A stretch of DNA of 64,000 nt from Porphyra umbilicalis. Its lineage: Eukaryota; Rhodophyta; Bangiophyceae; Bangiales; Bangiaceae. Below, piece after piece: positions 18,280 through 29,798 of this stretch. Numbering within the stretch: the stretch's first letter is position 1; each line of letters begins with the position of its first letter. Made by a program: the position numbers and the translations under genes. The stretch covers positions 1 through 64,000 of the forward strand of contig KV918774.1 of assembly GCA_002049455.2 (NCBI GenBank), given 5' to 3'. The notes under the pieces are model-generated. The model was not told where the DNA came from, ran no database searches, and worked only from the letters and a program-made list of their open reading frames with translations.

Positions 18280-20292
18280 AACGCGGAATCCCGCGACATT
18301 GGGGCGTCGACCCGTCAGCGCCTCGAGCGGCGTCACATCGAGCCCCGCCTTGGGAGATCGGTTGAGCACATGGACGACGGAGGCCAACGCCTCGGCCCAG
18401 AGCTCTTCCTCCGCACCGGCGTCAAGCAGGGCAGCACGCACGCGCTCCATCAGCGTGCGGTTCACCCGCTCCGCCTTGCCGTTCTGCTGCGACTCGTACG
18501 GCGCCGTCATCTCAGACGTGATGCCCTTATCCTCGTACCACGCCTTAAGATCGTTCGTGACGTACTCCTTTGCACCGTCGTGACGGACACGCCTCACTTT
18601 CACGCCCGCCAGCGTCTCAAGCTGCTTGATGCGCGTCTTGAGCACCTCCGGCGCCATCCCCTTTGTCTTGATAGGCGTAGCCGTGATGAACCCCGTTGAG
18701 TCCTCCAGCGCCGTCAGAAAGTAGAGGGAGCCACCCAGCGACTCAGTGAGTAAGCCACCAATGTCGGTGTGCACCAGTTCGCACTTGGTTATCGCTGTCG
18801 ACGAGCGGGGGCTGGGCGACTCAACCATCTTGCCGTCCACACACGGCACACACACAGTGCCAATGACGCGCTTGGCGTCTGCCACTGACGACGGCATGCC
18901 GTCGACCATTGTGGCCGCCCGCTTGAGGTTCTCCAACCCCAAGTGGTTGAACCGACGATGCCACAGCTCCGCCTCCCCAGCGATGCGCGTCGATGCCGCG
19001 CACGCCGACGCCTTGACCGGTGTGACCTTGAGCACGTACTGCTCCAGGTCGTTGACTTTGCCGACAGCGGACGCCTTGTCGAGCACTCCGCTCGAATAGA
19101 CAGCATCCCCGTCGCTGAGGATGTAACAGGCGTTTCCGACGAACACTACCGCACCACGATTGCGGTCAACCGCTCGAACCGAGAGCAGGTTGCTGGTCAG
19201 GTCCGGCACGAGCATGGCCTCCCCGAGCACCATGCGCGTCTTGGTTTTGCCCTTGCCAACTTCCATGGAGACGTGGCCGTGCCCCTTGATGGGTACCTTT
19301 TCGCCGTTGGCCAAGGTGACCTCGGCTCCGCTTCCCGCCGTCCGGACGGTGAAGCCCTTATCCCCGGCGGCCATGTGGTTGGTTGCGCCAGAGTCGAGCA
19401 CCCAAGTTGATAACCCCTGTGTGCTCCCGGGAGCCTTGCTGCTCCCGGCATTGCCAGTAGAAGCAGTGTAGGCCAGAGCGGCACCCGCGTGGGGCCCGCC
19501 GCCGTGGCCGCCTTCACGACCACCACCGCCGGGCTTGTCCTTGCCCTTGGCCTCGTCCGCCTTCTTCTTGTAGCAGTCGCGCTGCATGTGTCCCTTCTTG
19601 TTGCAGTAGAAACACACGACCGACTTCTTGTCAAACGGTTTCTTAGGCGCCGCTGCCGCAAAGGCTTGTGACTTGACACTGCCAGAAGGCTTGGAAGCGC
19701 CGACAGAAATGCTCCGCTGCTCGACTTGAAGCAGCTTAGCCGTCACGTCCGACATGACGAGCTTAGTGTCCTTGTTCTCCAAGACCGTCCTGAGCATCCC
19801 GTACTCTGCAGGGAGCCCCGATAAGACACGCAGCGCGAGCGTGTTGTCGTCCACCGGGTTTCCGAGCATGGCGAGCTCGTCCCGGAGCATCTTGGCGCGC
19901 GACGCAAACTTGATGATGTTCTCGTCGCCGCCCTTCTTCAGGCTGCTCAGCTCGTCCATGAGCCGCAGCAGCTGCGCGTTGTCTCGCGCCTCGAACATGA
20001 CCTTGAGCGCGTCCCACGCCTCTTTGGCCGTGTCCACCGACGTGACCGTGTTGAGATGCACGGGCTTGACCGACATCTGGATGGTCGCCAGCGCCGCCTC
20101 GTTCATGGCATCCCACGCGTCAACCACCGGGTCGGACTTCTTGTCGTCGGACGAAGATGCCGGTCGGTCCGTCACGACCGCCGCCCAGAGCTTCTCCTTC
20201 TTGAGCTGAGCACGCTGGTACGCTGCCCACACCTTGTAGTCGTCGTCCAGCTGCGCAAACCGCGGGCCTCCATAGCGGCCGTGGTCTGCCAT
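18280..20292 (-). CDS. gag-pol: Copia gag, protease and integrase core
   Basis: I place the start at MADHGRYGG (20292). An upstream ATG at 20445 lies inside the primer-binding site and is unlikely. Gag contains the Ty1-copia UBN2-like region (AWDALKVMFEARDNAQLLRL, NPVDDNTLALRVLSGLPAEY) and a CCHC knuckle, CFYCNKKGHMQRDC (about 19575-19616). The protease is STWVLDSGATNHM (about 19370-19402). Integrase: zinc-binding HRRFNHLGLENL plus CVPC, then catalytic D in VHTDIGG, D in RHDGAKEYV and E in QQNGKAERVN. The segment ends TGRRPNVAGFRV at a TAG. Confidence 0.95.
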
Positions 20293-20434
20293 GTTGACGA
20301 CCTCGGCGCCGCACAGCGCCGCACTAACGACGTAGGGAGCAGAACACGCCCGCCCGACGCCGGAACACACCGCGACCCCAGCAACGTCGTCTCGCCAGCG
20401 ACCGCAGGGAAGACGACGGTTACCACCAGCGACA

Positions 20435-20449
20435 GCTGGGCCCATAACC
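20435..20449 (-). promoter_or_regulatory. Copia primer-binding site (half-tRNA iMet type)
   Basis: The plus strand reads GCTGGGCCCATAACC, directly abutting the LTR that starts TGTGAAG at 20450. The sense strand is thus complementary over 15 nt to the anticodon arm and loop of eukaryotic initiator tRNA-Met. The classical tRNA 3'-end complement beginning TGG is absent at the LTR edge. Confidence 0.9.
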
Positions 20450-20527
20450 TGTGAAGTGAGCGGTAGTTGGGTGGATGCGTTGCTTTTCTCGAGAGCGGTC
20501 TGAGGCGCGAGACCAGCAGGCTCTTAA
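20450..20527 (-). repeat. Copia 5' LTR, first part (78 bp, split by H2)
   Basis: Matches 14937-15014 with two mismatches, then is cut at TAA by H2. It continues at 25522. Confidence 0.93.
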
Positions 20528-22129
20528 GAGCATTCCCACCAATGTCGGGCCAACGGTCTGAAACGGTGAAATGAAACCGCTACGTGTGGCCCTGCGAGTG
20601 GTCAGTTGCCAAAGGGCCAACGCGTTGCCAACGGGCAATGTAATGGGTGAATTAGAGTGGGCTACCTTTCAAAGATCTGAGCGCCGTTGGCCTCGACGTT
20701 GTTGGCCGCACTGCGTGGTTGCCAACGGAGGACACGTATCAGCGTCGTCGCCAGTATCGAAATGAAGAGACGTCCTTCGAATACGTGCCGAAGATGTCAC
20801 GGAAAGCGTGTGAACGGGGCCCAAACGGCCCAAATCAAGTCAATCTAGCGAGACACGTGGAGGCCATTCGGTACCAATATGGATTGAATTCGCACGAGTG
20901 CGTGACGTGTGTTGCGGTCGCACCCCGTCAGGTTGTGCAAGGACTTCGAGGCTGAGTCATGCCGGTCAAACGGTCACGTGCAGCTATCGTGGCCTGCCCA
21001 TTTGCGCAAAGGAGTGGCCCAAGAGCTGTCTACGTGCCCCCCTCTACTGTGTGCATTTCACCGTTTGCGGACTGGGGCGGTTTCAAAGGAGCTGGCACGC
21101 CCGCTCTCAGGGCCGTGCTGCCCCGAAAAGGCCAAGGTTCGGCCAGAAAGGGTCAATAGAGGCCAGCGACCCACAGCCAGGGACTTTTGAGTGCGTGTTT
21201 GTGCACTTGTGTGGCTGCCCCCTACTGTTGTGGGCACTGGAGGCAGTTGTCATCGTGGAAGCGTTGACAGCTCAGGAAGCAGGCTGACTGCACAGCCGTG
21301 CACTGGCTCGCCAACGCATGAACGTTGACACCGGCATTCACAGTCCCCCCTCCAGCCCAACCTCGGCCGCACTTCCAACAACGCCACTAGCCCACACCCA
21401 GCCCCCCACCCCCGACCCACCCCGAACCCTTTTAACCCTGCCACCACGTCCACCCGAGCACCCTCACCAAGCTGCAGCAGCAACACGCGCTAGCCAGCCA
21501 GCGATGCGCGCACCCTGCCTGCGCCGCCCGCTGACCCGGCCCGCGCGACACTCCCCCCAGGTTTCTCACCCTCGCAGAAGCAACGCAGAAGCGATCTGGA
21601 GGCCGGGGTACCGCCCACAGTTCCAGACAGGGGGCGGCGGACCCCTGCGCACGGTGGACAGCACCGGGCGGTGGCCACCTCCAGCGGGCGCGACCACAGA
21701 GGCACGCGGGCGTGATTGCTCTTGGCGACATTTCCACTTCAGCTCTCGGCGGCCACCAGCACGCGTCCCTCGGTCGCCGCCGGCCTTGTGTCGTCTGTGG
21801 TACAACTCTCGCTGTAGCGCACTTGCTGTGTGGAGAATTGCTGTTGCATGAAAATTTGCAGACCTTGATAGCAAAACGCCCAGAGCAGAACATTGTTTGA
21901 GTGGTCCTCTGCTGGATTCCGGCCATGTCATTGGCCAAGGCAGCTGTTCTGGCGCAATTATTATTGTTTGTATCGGAAAAAGTTCTCAAGCGAGCAACTC
22001 CACCGCACAGGCTCGAGCTGTGTGGTGAGATTTTCAAAAATACAATAATTGCGGGGAGGCTGCCACCGTACGTTGACTCCGAAGAAGCTACCGCGGCAGC
22101 CACCTCACAAAGTCGGAGACTGGATGGGG

Positions 22130-24890
22130 ATGCCGTGGGGAGGGCGGGGCCGGCCGCGGACGGCGGCGCTGGCGGCGGGTTTGGTGGGACAGGTCGGTGA
22201 CGATAGCGGGTGCGGCGGGCCACGGCAGCGGGGGGCGCAGCGCGGGCACCCTCTGCGGCAAAGGGGGTCGCGAGGGACGGTAGCGGGGGTGATAGGCCTG
22301 CGGAGGACGGCGGCGGGAGCTGTGGGGCCGCGGAAAACAGGCGACGGTGAGGGCGGCGGCGGGCGCCGCGGCCGACGGCGGCTGGGGTGGAGAGGGCCCC
22401 TGCGGCGAGGGCGGCGGCCTAACCTGGCGGGCGTGCCGTTGGCGGCGGGCGGGGTGGCGGAAAACGGCGGCGGAGGCGGCGGCGGGTCGTGGGGCGACAG
22501 CGGCGGCGGCGGCTTGGGGGGCGCCGGCCGATGGCGGTGGGCTGGCGTGGTGAGCTGCGGCGGTTGCTGGTGGCGGCTGGGATGGAGGCGGTGGGAGAAG
22601 GGGGGGGGGTGCGGCACAAGGTGGAGTCGGCGGGGCCGGCAAGGGCGGCGGCGGGCGACGTCATCGGCTGTGGCGGCGAGGGTGGTGGCCGGCGACGGCG
22701 GCCGAGGCCGCAGGGGCGGGGGCGGCTGCCTGCGGTGGCGGCGGAGGCGACAAGGGTGGCGGTACGCAGTGGCGGTGGGGGCGGCGACGGCGTCAGCGGC
22801 AGTAAGCAGCGGCGGGGGGGCGGCGACGGCAGGGGCGGCTGACGGTGGCGACGTGGGGCGCGGACGGCGCCGGCGTGGACAAGGGCGTCGTCGCGGGCTT
22901 CTGTCGGCTGGGGCAGCGACGGCGGGGGCGGCTGTCAGCGGTGTCGGGCGCGGCGGCGACGGCCTGGGCGGCGGTGGGGCGGCGGCAGGCGACGGCAGTT
23001 TGGGCGGCGGCGGCTGGCGGGGCGGGGACCGCCGTGGCGGAGGTGGCGGTGGTGTCCACCGTCGGCGGCGACGGCGGCGGTGGTGGGACCGGCCGACGCT
23101 GGTGGCGGTGGCGGGGGCGCGGGGGAAGCAGCGGCGGCTCTCAGCGATGGCGGTGGCGGTGGTGGGGAGGGCGGGGGCGGCGATCGGCCGCGGCGGCTGC
23201 GAGGGCGCGGGCGGGGTCGGCGGTCAAAAGCGCCAATGGCGGCGGGGGCCGCGGTAGTCGGCGGGTGCGGGGCGGGAGCCGGCGATCGGCAGCGGCGGAG
23301 GCGGTGGCGGTCGTTGTCCGTGGCACGTCAGGGGGCGTGGGAGGGGAGGGCGATCGGCCGGGTCGGCGGCGACAGCGGCTGCGGAGCGTGCATCGGTCGG
23401 TGGCTGCAGCCAGCGGAGGCGGACGGCAACGACGGCGACTGGGTCGGACGGCGACGACGGGGACGGGGGCGGGGAAGAAGTTGGTGGTCGACTGGGCCAA
23501 CGGTCGGCGAGAGTGGTGGCGGCGGAAGTCGGCGGCGGCGGGGTGGGCGGCGACAGCGGGGGCGGAGGTCGGAGCCGGCGGCGGGGAGGACGAGCGGCGA
23601 CGGTCGGGACGGAGGCGTCGGCGGTCGGCGACGGCGGGGGCGGCGGCGGACGCGGCGATGGTGGGGGCGGCCGTCGCCGACCGCGGGCACTGCGGCGGTG
23701 GCGCGGAAGGCGGTCGGCCGAAGCGGCGGTCGGCGGGGACGGCAGCGGCGGTGGTCGGCGGCGGCAGGGGATGCAGCGACGGCGGGGGCAGCGGTGGGGG
23801 CGGCAGAGGGGGCGGCAGTGGGCGGGCCAGCTGAAGACGCCGGCGCCGGTCGCGGCGGCGCCGGCGGTCGACAGCGGCGGGGGAGGGGACGGCGGCGGCG
23901 GGAGGGGCGGCGGCAGCAGGCGGAATGGGCAAGGGAGGCGGCGGCGGCCGACGATGGCGGCGGCATCGGGTTTAGCGTGGGCGGCGGCCGCAGATACCCC
24001 TGGTGGTGGCCGACGAAGACGGGGGCGGCGAGGGAGGGGCGGGCGGTGGCTGGCGGCGGCGGCTGTGAGGGCGGCGGCGCTGGCGGCTGCGTACGACGGC
24101 GGCGAGGGGGGGCGGCGACAGCGGGGGTAGCGGTCGGACGCGATTGCGCTGGGGGCGGGGACGGCGGGGCCGGCTGTCGGAGGTGGCGGCGGGGGGGGCG
24201 AGCGGCGACGGTCAGGACGGGGGCGGCGGCGGTCGGCGGCGGTGGCGGGGGCGGCGACAGCGGGGGCGGCCATTGTTAACGGCGGGGACCGGGGCGGCGG
24301 GCCAGCGGCAGACGGCGCCGGCGGCCGACAGTGGCGGGGGCAGGGACGCCGTCGGCGGGAGGAGCGGCGACAGTAGGCGGCATGGGCAGAAGAGGCGGGG
24401 GCGGCCGATAACGGCGACGGCAGCCGGGTCACCTGAGGCGGCGGCGGCGGACACCGGCAGTGGCGGCCGACGGCGGTGGGGACGGCGGGGGAGGGGCGGC
24501 CGGCGCCTGGCGGTGGCGGCGGTGAGGGCTGCGGTGGTGGCGGCCGCGGACGGCGGCGGGGAAGCGGGGGGCGGAGACCGACGTCGGCGGTGGAGAGGCG
24601 GGGGGCGGTCTCGGAGGCGGCGGGGCCGGCGGCGACCGGCAGCCGCGAGGGCGGTGGCAGCCGGGGGGGGCGCGGCCGACGGCGGTGGGGGCGGCCAGGA
24701 CGGCCGGGGTTGCGGTGGGTGGGGTGGGGGCGGCGATCGTCGGCGTGCGGGGGTCGCTGGTGCTGTGCCGGCGGTGGTCAGGGCGGCCGTGGGCACTGTC
24801 GTGGGCCACGGCCACTGCCGTGCGGTGCGGGAGGGGGGGGGAGGGCACGCACCGGCGCTGGCCACGGCCGCCACGCGGGCACGCGTGGCG
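22130..24890. repeat. GGC/GCC-rich core of H2
   Basis: About 2.8 kb of degenerate GGCGGCGGCGGGGG-type sequence with multiple overlapping ORFs in all frames. These encode only Gly/Arg/Ala/Trp or Pro/Arg/Ser runs, so they are compositional artefacts. Confidence 0.8.
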
Positions 24891-25267
24891 GCATGAGCAG
24901 CCGCGTCGCTGCCTGAAGAGGGCCTGACGCGGGGCCGCTCGGCGCAGCCCCGCCTCGTGTGCCCCCTCATCAGCGCCGATCCTCTTGTTTTCCCAGTGTC
25001 AGTGTCAACGCGCCGCGTGTCTGATGGGCCCGAAACACCGTTCGGCCACGCGCCACCGCATGATTGATACGTGACACGCTTCAACGATCGGGACCACTGG
25101 GCCGAGCTGACAGGCAGCCGCCCAGTTCCGAGAGGTACCATATTTCATCCGTGGGTAGCTGTCGAAACAAAAGTATGATAAATCGGACAATCTGAGGCCA
25201 ATATGAAGTGCCACTTGTCACTCATTTAACCCCGTGAAACCGCGATGGACCAATCAGAGCACAGAAC

Positions 25268-25338
25268 CCGTTGGCCCCAGGGCCAACGAGTTGCCAACGG
25301 AGGCTCCGTTGGCAACTCGTTGGCCCTGGGGCCAACGG
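25268..25338. repeat. 71-bp palindrome in the H2 B arm
   Basis: Same 35+1+35 inverted repeat as in H1 and H3, with G instead of C at the centre. Confidence 0.9.
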
Positions 25339-25521
25339 CTCCGACCCCGAATCGGACGCAAGTACATTCGCGTTTTAACTCGCTTGACCTCCGTTGGCAA
25401 CGCCGCGTGCACGTTCGACATTGTTACCCGCCCCGAGAACTGGCCAACGGCGAATTTGAGACACGTTTCTGCAACGTGTGCCCAATATGGCGTTGGCCCG
25501 ACATTGGTGGGAATGCTCTCA

Positions 25522-25842
25522 CCCCTCCGTGTGCCTCTCTCGCCACGTCCTGCCGGGGCACCCCCCGCCAGCGCAGTGCTCTCTCCCTTGGAGGGTACAT
25601 GCTCTCACCACCCCACAAATCGCGACGCCCCTCGAGGAGCCCACGAGAATCTCCCCGAGCTCAGCTCCAAAGTGAGCTGCCCGCGAGATACAAGTACAAG
25701 TAATTACATCACACACATACAGCAATGCATGTCAATTGCACAGCCAAACAAGCCGATGACCGCATAAGTAACCCCTGGAATTATCCAGGCAGTCCGCGGT
25801 AACTCCGACTTACCTGCGCGGGCTTGGGGGGCTGCCTCAACA
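25522..25842 (-). repeat. Copia 5' LTR, second part (321 bp)
   Basis: Starts CCCCTCCGTGTGCC right after H2 and its TSD and ends GCCTCAACA before the TSD AAGTG. 78 + 321 bp equals the 399 bp of the other LTR. Confidence 0.93.
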
Positions 25843-25847
25843 AAGTG

Positions 25848-26330
25848 GCAGTTCATATTGTCCTCAGGTTGCCCAATTTATCATATTTTTGTTTCGACAG
25901 CCACCCACGGATGAAATATCGTACCTCTCGGAACTGGACGGCCGCATGCCATCTCGACCCCAGAGCCCGGATCGTTGAAGTGTGTCACGTATCTCTCGTG
26001 CGGTGGCGTGTGGCCGAACGCGCTTGCGGGCCTGTCGGACACGCGGCGCGATCGCACCGACACTGGTCAAACAACTGGATCGGAGCGCTCGTGCGGGCAC
26101 ACGAGGCGGGGCCGGGCCACGGTCCCGCGCCCGGTCGCCAAATGGCCGCACCTGCGGCCACGTAGTGAACTGAGCGGAACCCTCCACCCTTGACAGCACC
26201 CCAGGGCACCCCTGACAACCACCACATCCCCACAGCCACCCACAGCCCACACAACACAGACGCCTGGGCGGCCAGAAATACCGCCCTCTCTACCACCCAC
26301 CACCGCATCCCGCGCGCGCGCGTACTGCCC
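25848..26330. other. H3 B arm continuing after the copia insertion
   Basis: The sequence continues the interrupted arm: CAAGTG (left of the copia) joins GCAGTTCATATTGTCC here, as in the uninterrupted H1 and H2 arms around 11.52 and 25.20 kb. No gene is visible. Confidence 0.85.
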
Positions 26331-29300
26331 CCCCACCACGCCACCCGCGCACACCGGCACCCCCGCCGCCGCCCCCACGTCGCCGCCGCCCCCGCCGACC
26401 GTTGCCGCCACCCACGCCACCGCCACCGACCGCTGCAGCCACCCACGCTACCGTCCCGGTCGTCGCCGTCCGCCCCCCCGCCCCCGCCGATCGCCGCCGC
26501 CCCCGCCGACCGTTGCCATCACCCACGCCACCGCCACCGACCGCCGCAGGCACCCACGCTACCGTCCCCGTCGTCGCCGTCCGCCCCCCCGCCCCCGCCG
26601 ATCGCCGCCGCCCCCGCCGACCGTTGCCGCCACCCACGCCACCGCCACCGACCGCCGCAGGCACCCACGCTACCGTCCCCGTCGTCGCCGTCCGCCCCCC
26701 GCCCCCGCCGATCGCCGCCGCCCCCCGCACCGGCCGCTGTCGACGCCGCCACCGCCGACCGTCGTTGACGCGCGCCCCCCCCGCCCCCGCCCATCGCCGC
26801 CACCCCCGCCAACCGTTGCCGCCACCAGCGCCGCCACCGCCGACCGTCGTCGCCTCTCGCCCCCCCCGCCCCCGCCCATCGCCGCCGCCCAAGCCGACCG
26901 TTGCCGCCACCACCGCCGCCACAGCCGACCGTCGCTGACGCTCGCCCCTCCCGCCCCCGCCCATCGCCGCCGCCCCCGCCAACCGTTGCCGCCACCAGTG
27001 CCGCCACCGGCGACCGTCGTCGCGGCCCGCCTTCCCCCCCCCCGCCCATCGCCGCCGCCCTCGCCCCCGCCAACCGTTGCCGCCACAAGCGCCGCCACCG
27101 CCGACCGTCGTCGCCTGTCGCCCCCCCCGCCCCCGCCCATCGCCGCCGCCCCCGCCAACCGTTGCCGGCACAAGCGCCGCCACCGCCGACCTTCGTTGAC
27201 GCTCGCCTCCCCCGCCCCCGCCCATCGCCGCCGCCCCCGCCAACCGTTGCCGCCACCAGCGCCGCAACCGCCGACCGTCGTCGCGGACCGCCTTCCCCCC
27301 CCCCGCCCATCGCCGCCGCCCCCGCCCCCGCCAACCGTTGCCGCCACCACCGCCGCCACCGTCGACGGTCGTCGCCGCTCGCTTCCCCCGCCCCCGCCCA
27401 TCGCCACCGCCCCCGCCATCCGTTGCCGCCACCAGCGCCGCCACCGCCGACCGTCGTCGCCTCTCGCCCCCCCCGCCCCCGCCCATCGCCGCCGCCCAAG
27501 CCGACCGTTGCCGCCACCACCGCCGCCACAGCCGACCGTCGCTGACGCTCGCCCCCCCCGCCCCCGCCCATCGCCGCCACCCCCGCCAACCGTTGCCGCC
27601 GCCCGCGCGGCCACCGCCGACCGTCACCGCCACTCGCCCCCCCCGCCCCCGCCCATCGCCGCCGCCCCCGCCAACCGTTGCCGCCACCAGCGCCGCCACC
27701 GCCGACCGTCGTCGCGGACCGCCTTCCCCCCCCCCGCCCATCGCCGCCGCCGCCGCCCCCGCCAACCGTTGCCGCCACCACCGCCGCCACCGCCGACCGT
27801 CGTCGCCGCTCGCCCCGCCCGCCCCCGCCCATCGCCGCCGCCCAAGCCGACCGTTGCCGCCACCACCGCCGCCACCGTCGACGGTCGTCGCCGCTCGCTT
27901 CCCCCGCCCCCGCCCATCGCCACCGCCCCCGCCATCCGTTGCCGCCACCAGCGCCGCCACCGCCGACCGTCGTCGCCTCTCGCCCCCCCCGCCCCCGCCC
28001 ATCGCCGCCGCCCAAGCCGACCGTTGCCGCCACCACCGCCGCCACAGCCGACCGTCGCTGACGCTCGCCCCCCCCGCCCCCGCCCATCGCCGCCACCCCC
28101 GCCAACCGTTGCCGCCGCCCGCGCGGCCACCGCCGACCGTCACCGCTACTCGCCCCCCCCGCCCCCGCCCATCGCCGCCGCCCCCGCCAACCGTTGCCGC
28201 CACCAGCGCCGCCACCGCCAACCGTCGTCGCCGCTCGCCCGCCCCGCCCCCGCCCATCGCCGCCTCCCCCGCCAACCGTTGCCGCCACCGGTGCCGCCAC
28301 CGCCGGCCGTCGTCGCGGCCCGCCTCCCCCCCCCCGCCTATCGCCGCCGCCGCCGCCCCCGCCAACCGTTGCCGCCACAAGCGCCGCCACCGCCGACCGT
28401 CGTCGCCGCTCGCCCCCCCCGCCCCCGCCCATCGCCGCCGCCCAAGCCGACCGTTGCCGCCACAAGCGCCGCCACCTCCGATCTTCGTTGACGTTCGCCT
28501 CCCCGCCCCCGCCCATCGCCGCCGCCCTCGCCCCCGCCAACCGTTGCCGCCACAAGCGCCGCCACCGCCGACCGTCGCCGCCACTCGCCCCCCCCGCCCC
28601 GCCCATCGCCGCCGCCCCCGCCAACCGTTGCCGCCACCAGCGCCGCCACCGCCAACCGTCGTCGCCGCTCGCGCCCCCCGCCCCCGCCCATCGCCGCCGC
28701 CCCCGCCAACCGTTGCCGCCACCGGTGCCGCCACCGCCGGCCGTCGTCGCGGCCCGCCTTCCACCCCCTCGCCCATCGCCGCCGCCGCCGCCCCCGCCAA
28801 CCGTTGCCGCCACAAGCGCCGCCACCGCCGACCGTCGTCGCCGCTCGCCCCCCCGCCCCCGCCCATCGCCGCCGCCCAAGCCGACCGTTGCCGCCACCAC
28901 CGCCGCCACCGTCGACGGTCGTCGCCGCTCGCTTCCCCCGCCCCCGCCCATCGCCACCGCCCCCGCCATCCGTTGCCGCCACCAGCGCCGCCACCGCCGA
29001 CCGTCGTCGCCTCTCGCCCCCCCGCCCCCGCCCATCGCCGCCGCCCAAGCCGACCGTTGCCGCCACCACCGCCGCCACAGCCGACCGTCGCTGACGCTCG
29101 CCCCCCCCGCCCCCGCCCATCGCCGCCACCCCCGCCAACCGTTGCCGCCGCCCGCGCGGCCACCGCCGACCGTCGCCGCCACTCGCCCCCCCGCCCCCGC
29201 CCATCGCCGCCGCCCCCGCCAACCGTTGCCGCCACCGGTGCAGCCACCGCCGACCGTCGCCGCCACTCGCTTCCGCCGCCCCCGCCCATCGCCGCCGCCC

Positions 29301-29480
29301 AAGCCGGCCGTTGCCACCGCCCGCGCCGCCACCGCCGACCATCGTTGCCGCTCGCCCCCTCTGCCCCCGCCCATCGCTGCTGTTCTCGCCAACCGTTGCC
29401 ACCTGCGCCTCCGTCCCCGTCGTCGCCGTGCACCTCCCCGGCGCCACCGACCGCCGCCGCCGCCACCACCCGCCGGAATC
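26330..29480. repeat. Minisatellite of ~84-94 bp units inside H3
   Basis: Some 35 tandem units share CCCGCCCATCGCCGCC, an AACCGTTGCCGCC or GACCGTTGCCGCC word and CGCCGACCGTCGTCGCC. Spacing of the first word is mostly 84-94 bp. Unit variants (CCCAAGCCGACC versus CCCCCGCCAACC) recur in a higher-order pattern, and blocks such as 27.33-27.62 and 27.86-28.13 kb are near-duplicates. ORFs of up to about 1000 codons on both strands are artefacts of the composition. Confidence 0.88.
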
Positions 29481-29798
29481 ACCGTCCCCGCGGCCGACGG
29501 CGGCCCTCGCCGCCCGCCGTCGTGTCACCGACCCCCGTCCTCGCCATCGCCGTGTGGCCCGCGACGACGCCGGTCGCTACCGACTTGTGCGTTTCCCATT
29601 CAATCGTTTTCGACAATGCGTTGCTTTCGTGTGTGCGGTGTACCGGGTGTTGTGCGTGGGAGTACGCCAGCTAGTGTGGTTTCGACGTGGGATGCAGTAC
29701 CTGAAATGAAGTGCCGTGTCACCGCGATTCTGTGCTTCCTGTGGCATTCTTGGTCGGTGCGTTCCCCTGCAATCCTTATTTCTTTGTTGATGCAGACC

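Larger units (their letters stand above)
20528..25518. mobile_element. H2: non-autonomous PIF/Harbinger element (4991 bp)
   Basis: It starts GAGCATTCCCACCAATGTC and ends with the inverted copy. The TSD is TAA on the left (20525-20527) and TCA on the right (25519-25521), one substitution apart. It splits the copia right LTR at the site that is intact as TAA (15012-15014) in the left LTR. The A arm (20528-21.1 kb) and B arm (24.9-25.5 kb, with palindrome) match H1 and H3. The interior is GGC-rich with no recognisable gene. Confidence 0.92.
14937..25842 (-). mobile_element. Ty1/copia retrotransposon with half-tRNA primer site
   Basis: LTRs begin TGTGAAGTGAG and end GGCTGCCTCAACA on the plus strand. 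The left LTR is 399 bp. The right LTR is also 399 bp after removing H2 and allowing for its TSD. The 5-bp TSD AAGTG is at 14932-14936 and 25843-25847, and the host H3 arm reads continuously across it. The single polyprotein frame contains gag, protease, integrase, RT and RNase H with two nonsense codons. By eye the two LTRs differ at about nine positions (roughly 2%), so insertion was fairly recent. The primer site is complementary to the anticodon arm of initiator tRNA-Met. Confidence 0.95.

Noticed and set aside
20293-20445. Upstream start of the copia ORF at 20445
   Set aside because: The ATG lies in the primer-binding site; the gag-like sequence begins at MADHGRYGG.
22049-25141. Several 250-400-codon ORFs
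   Set aside because: GGC-rich core of H2; composition artefact.
26330-29480. CRISPR-like array
   Set aside because: No constant repeat with unique spacers; units are contiguous, GC-rich and eukaryotic in context.
26290-29482. ORFs of about 1000 codons on both strands
   Set aside because: They are read-through of the minisatellite; many frames are open at once and products are only Gly/Arg/Trp or Pro/Arg runs.
28194-29798. N-terminal extension of the H3 transposase ORF into the minisatellite
   Set aside because: It is only open because of the repeat composition; homology to H4 starts after ATG 29799.
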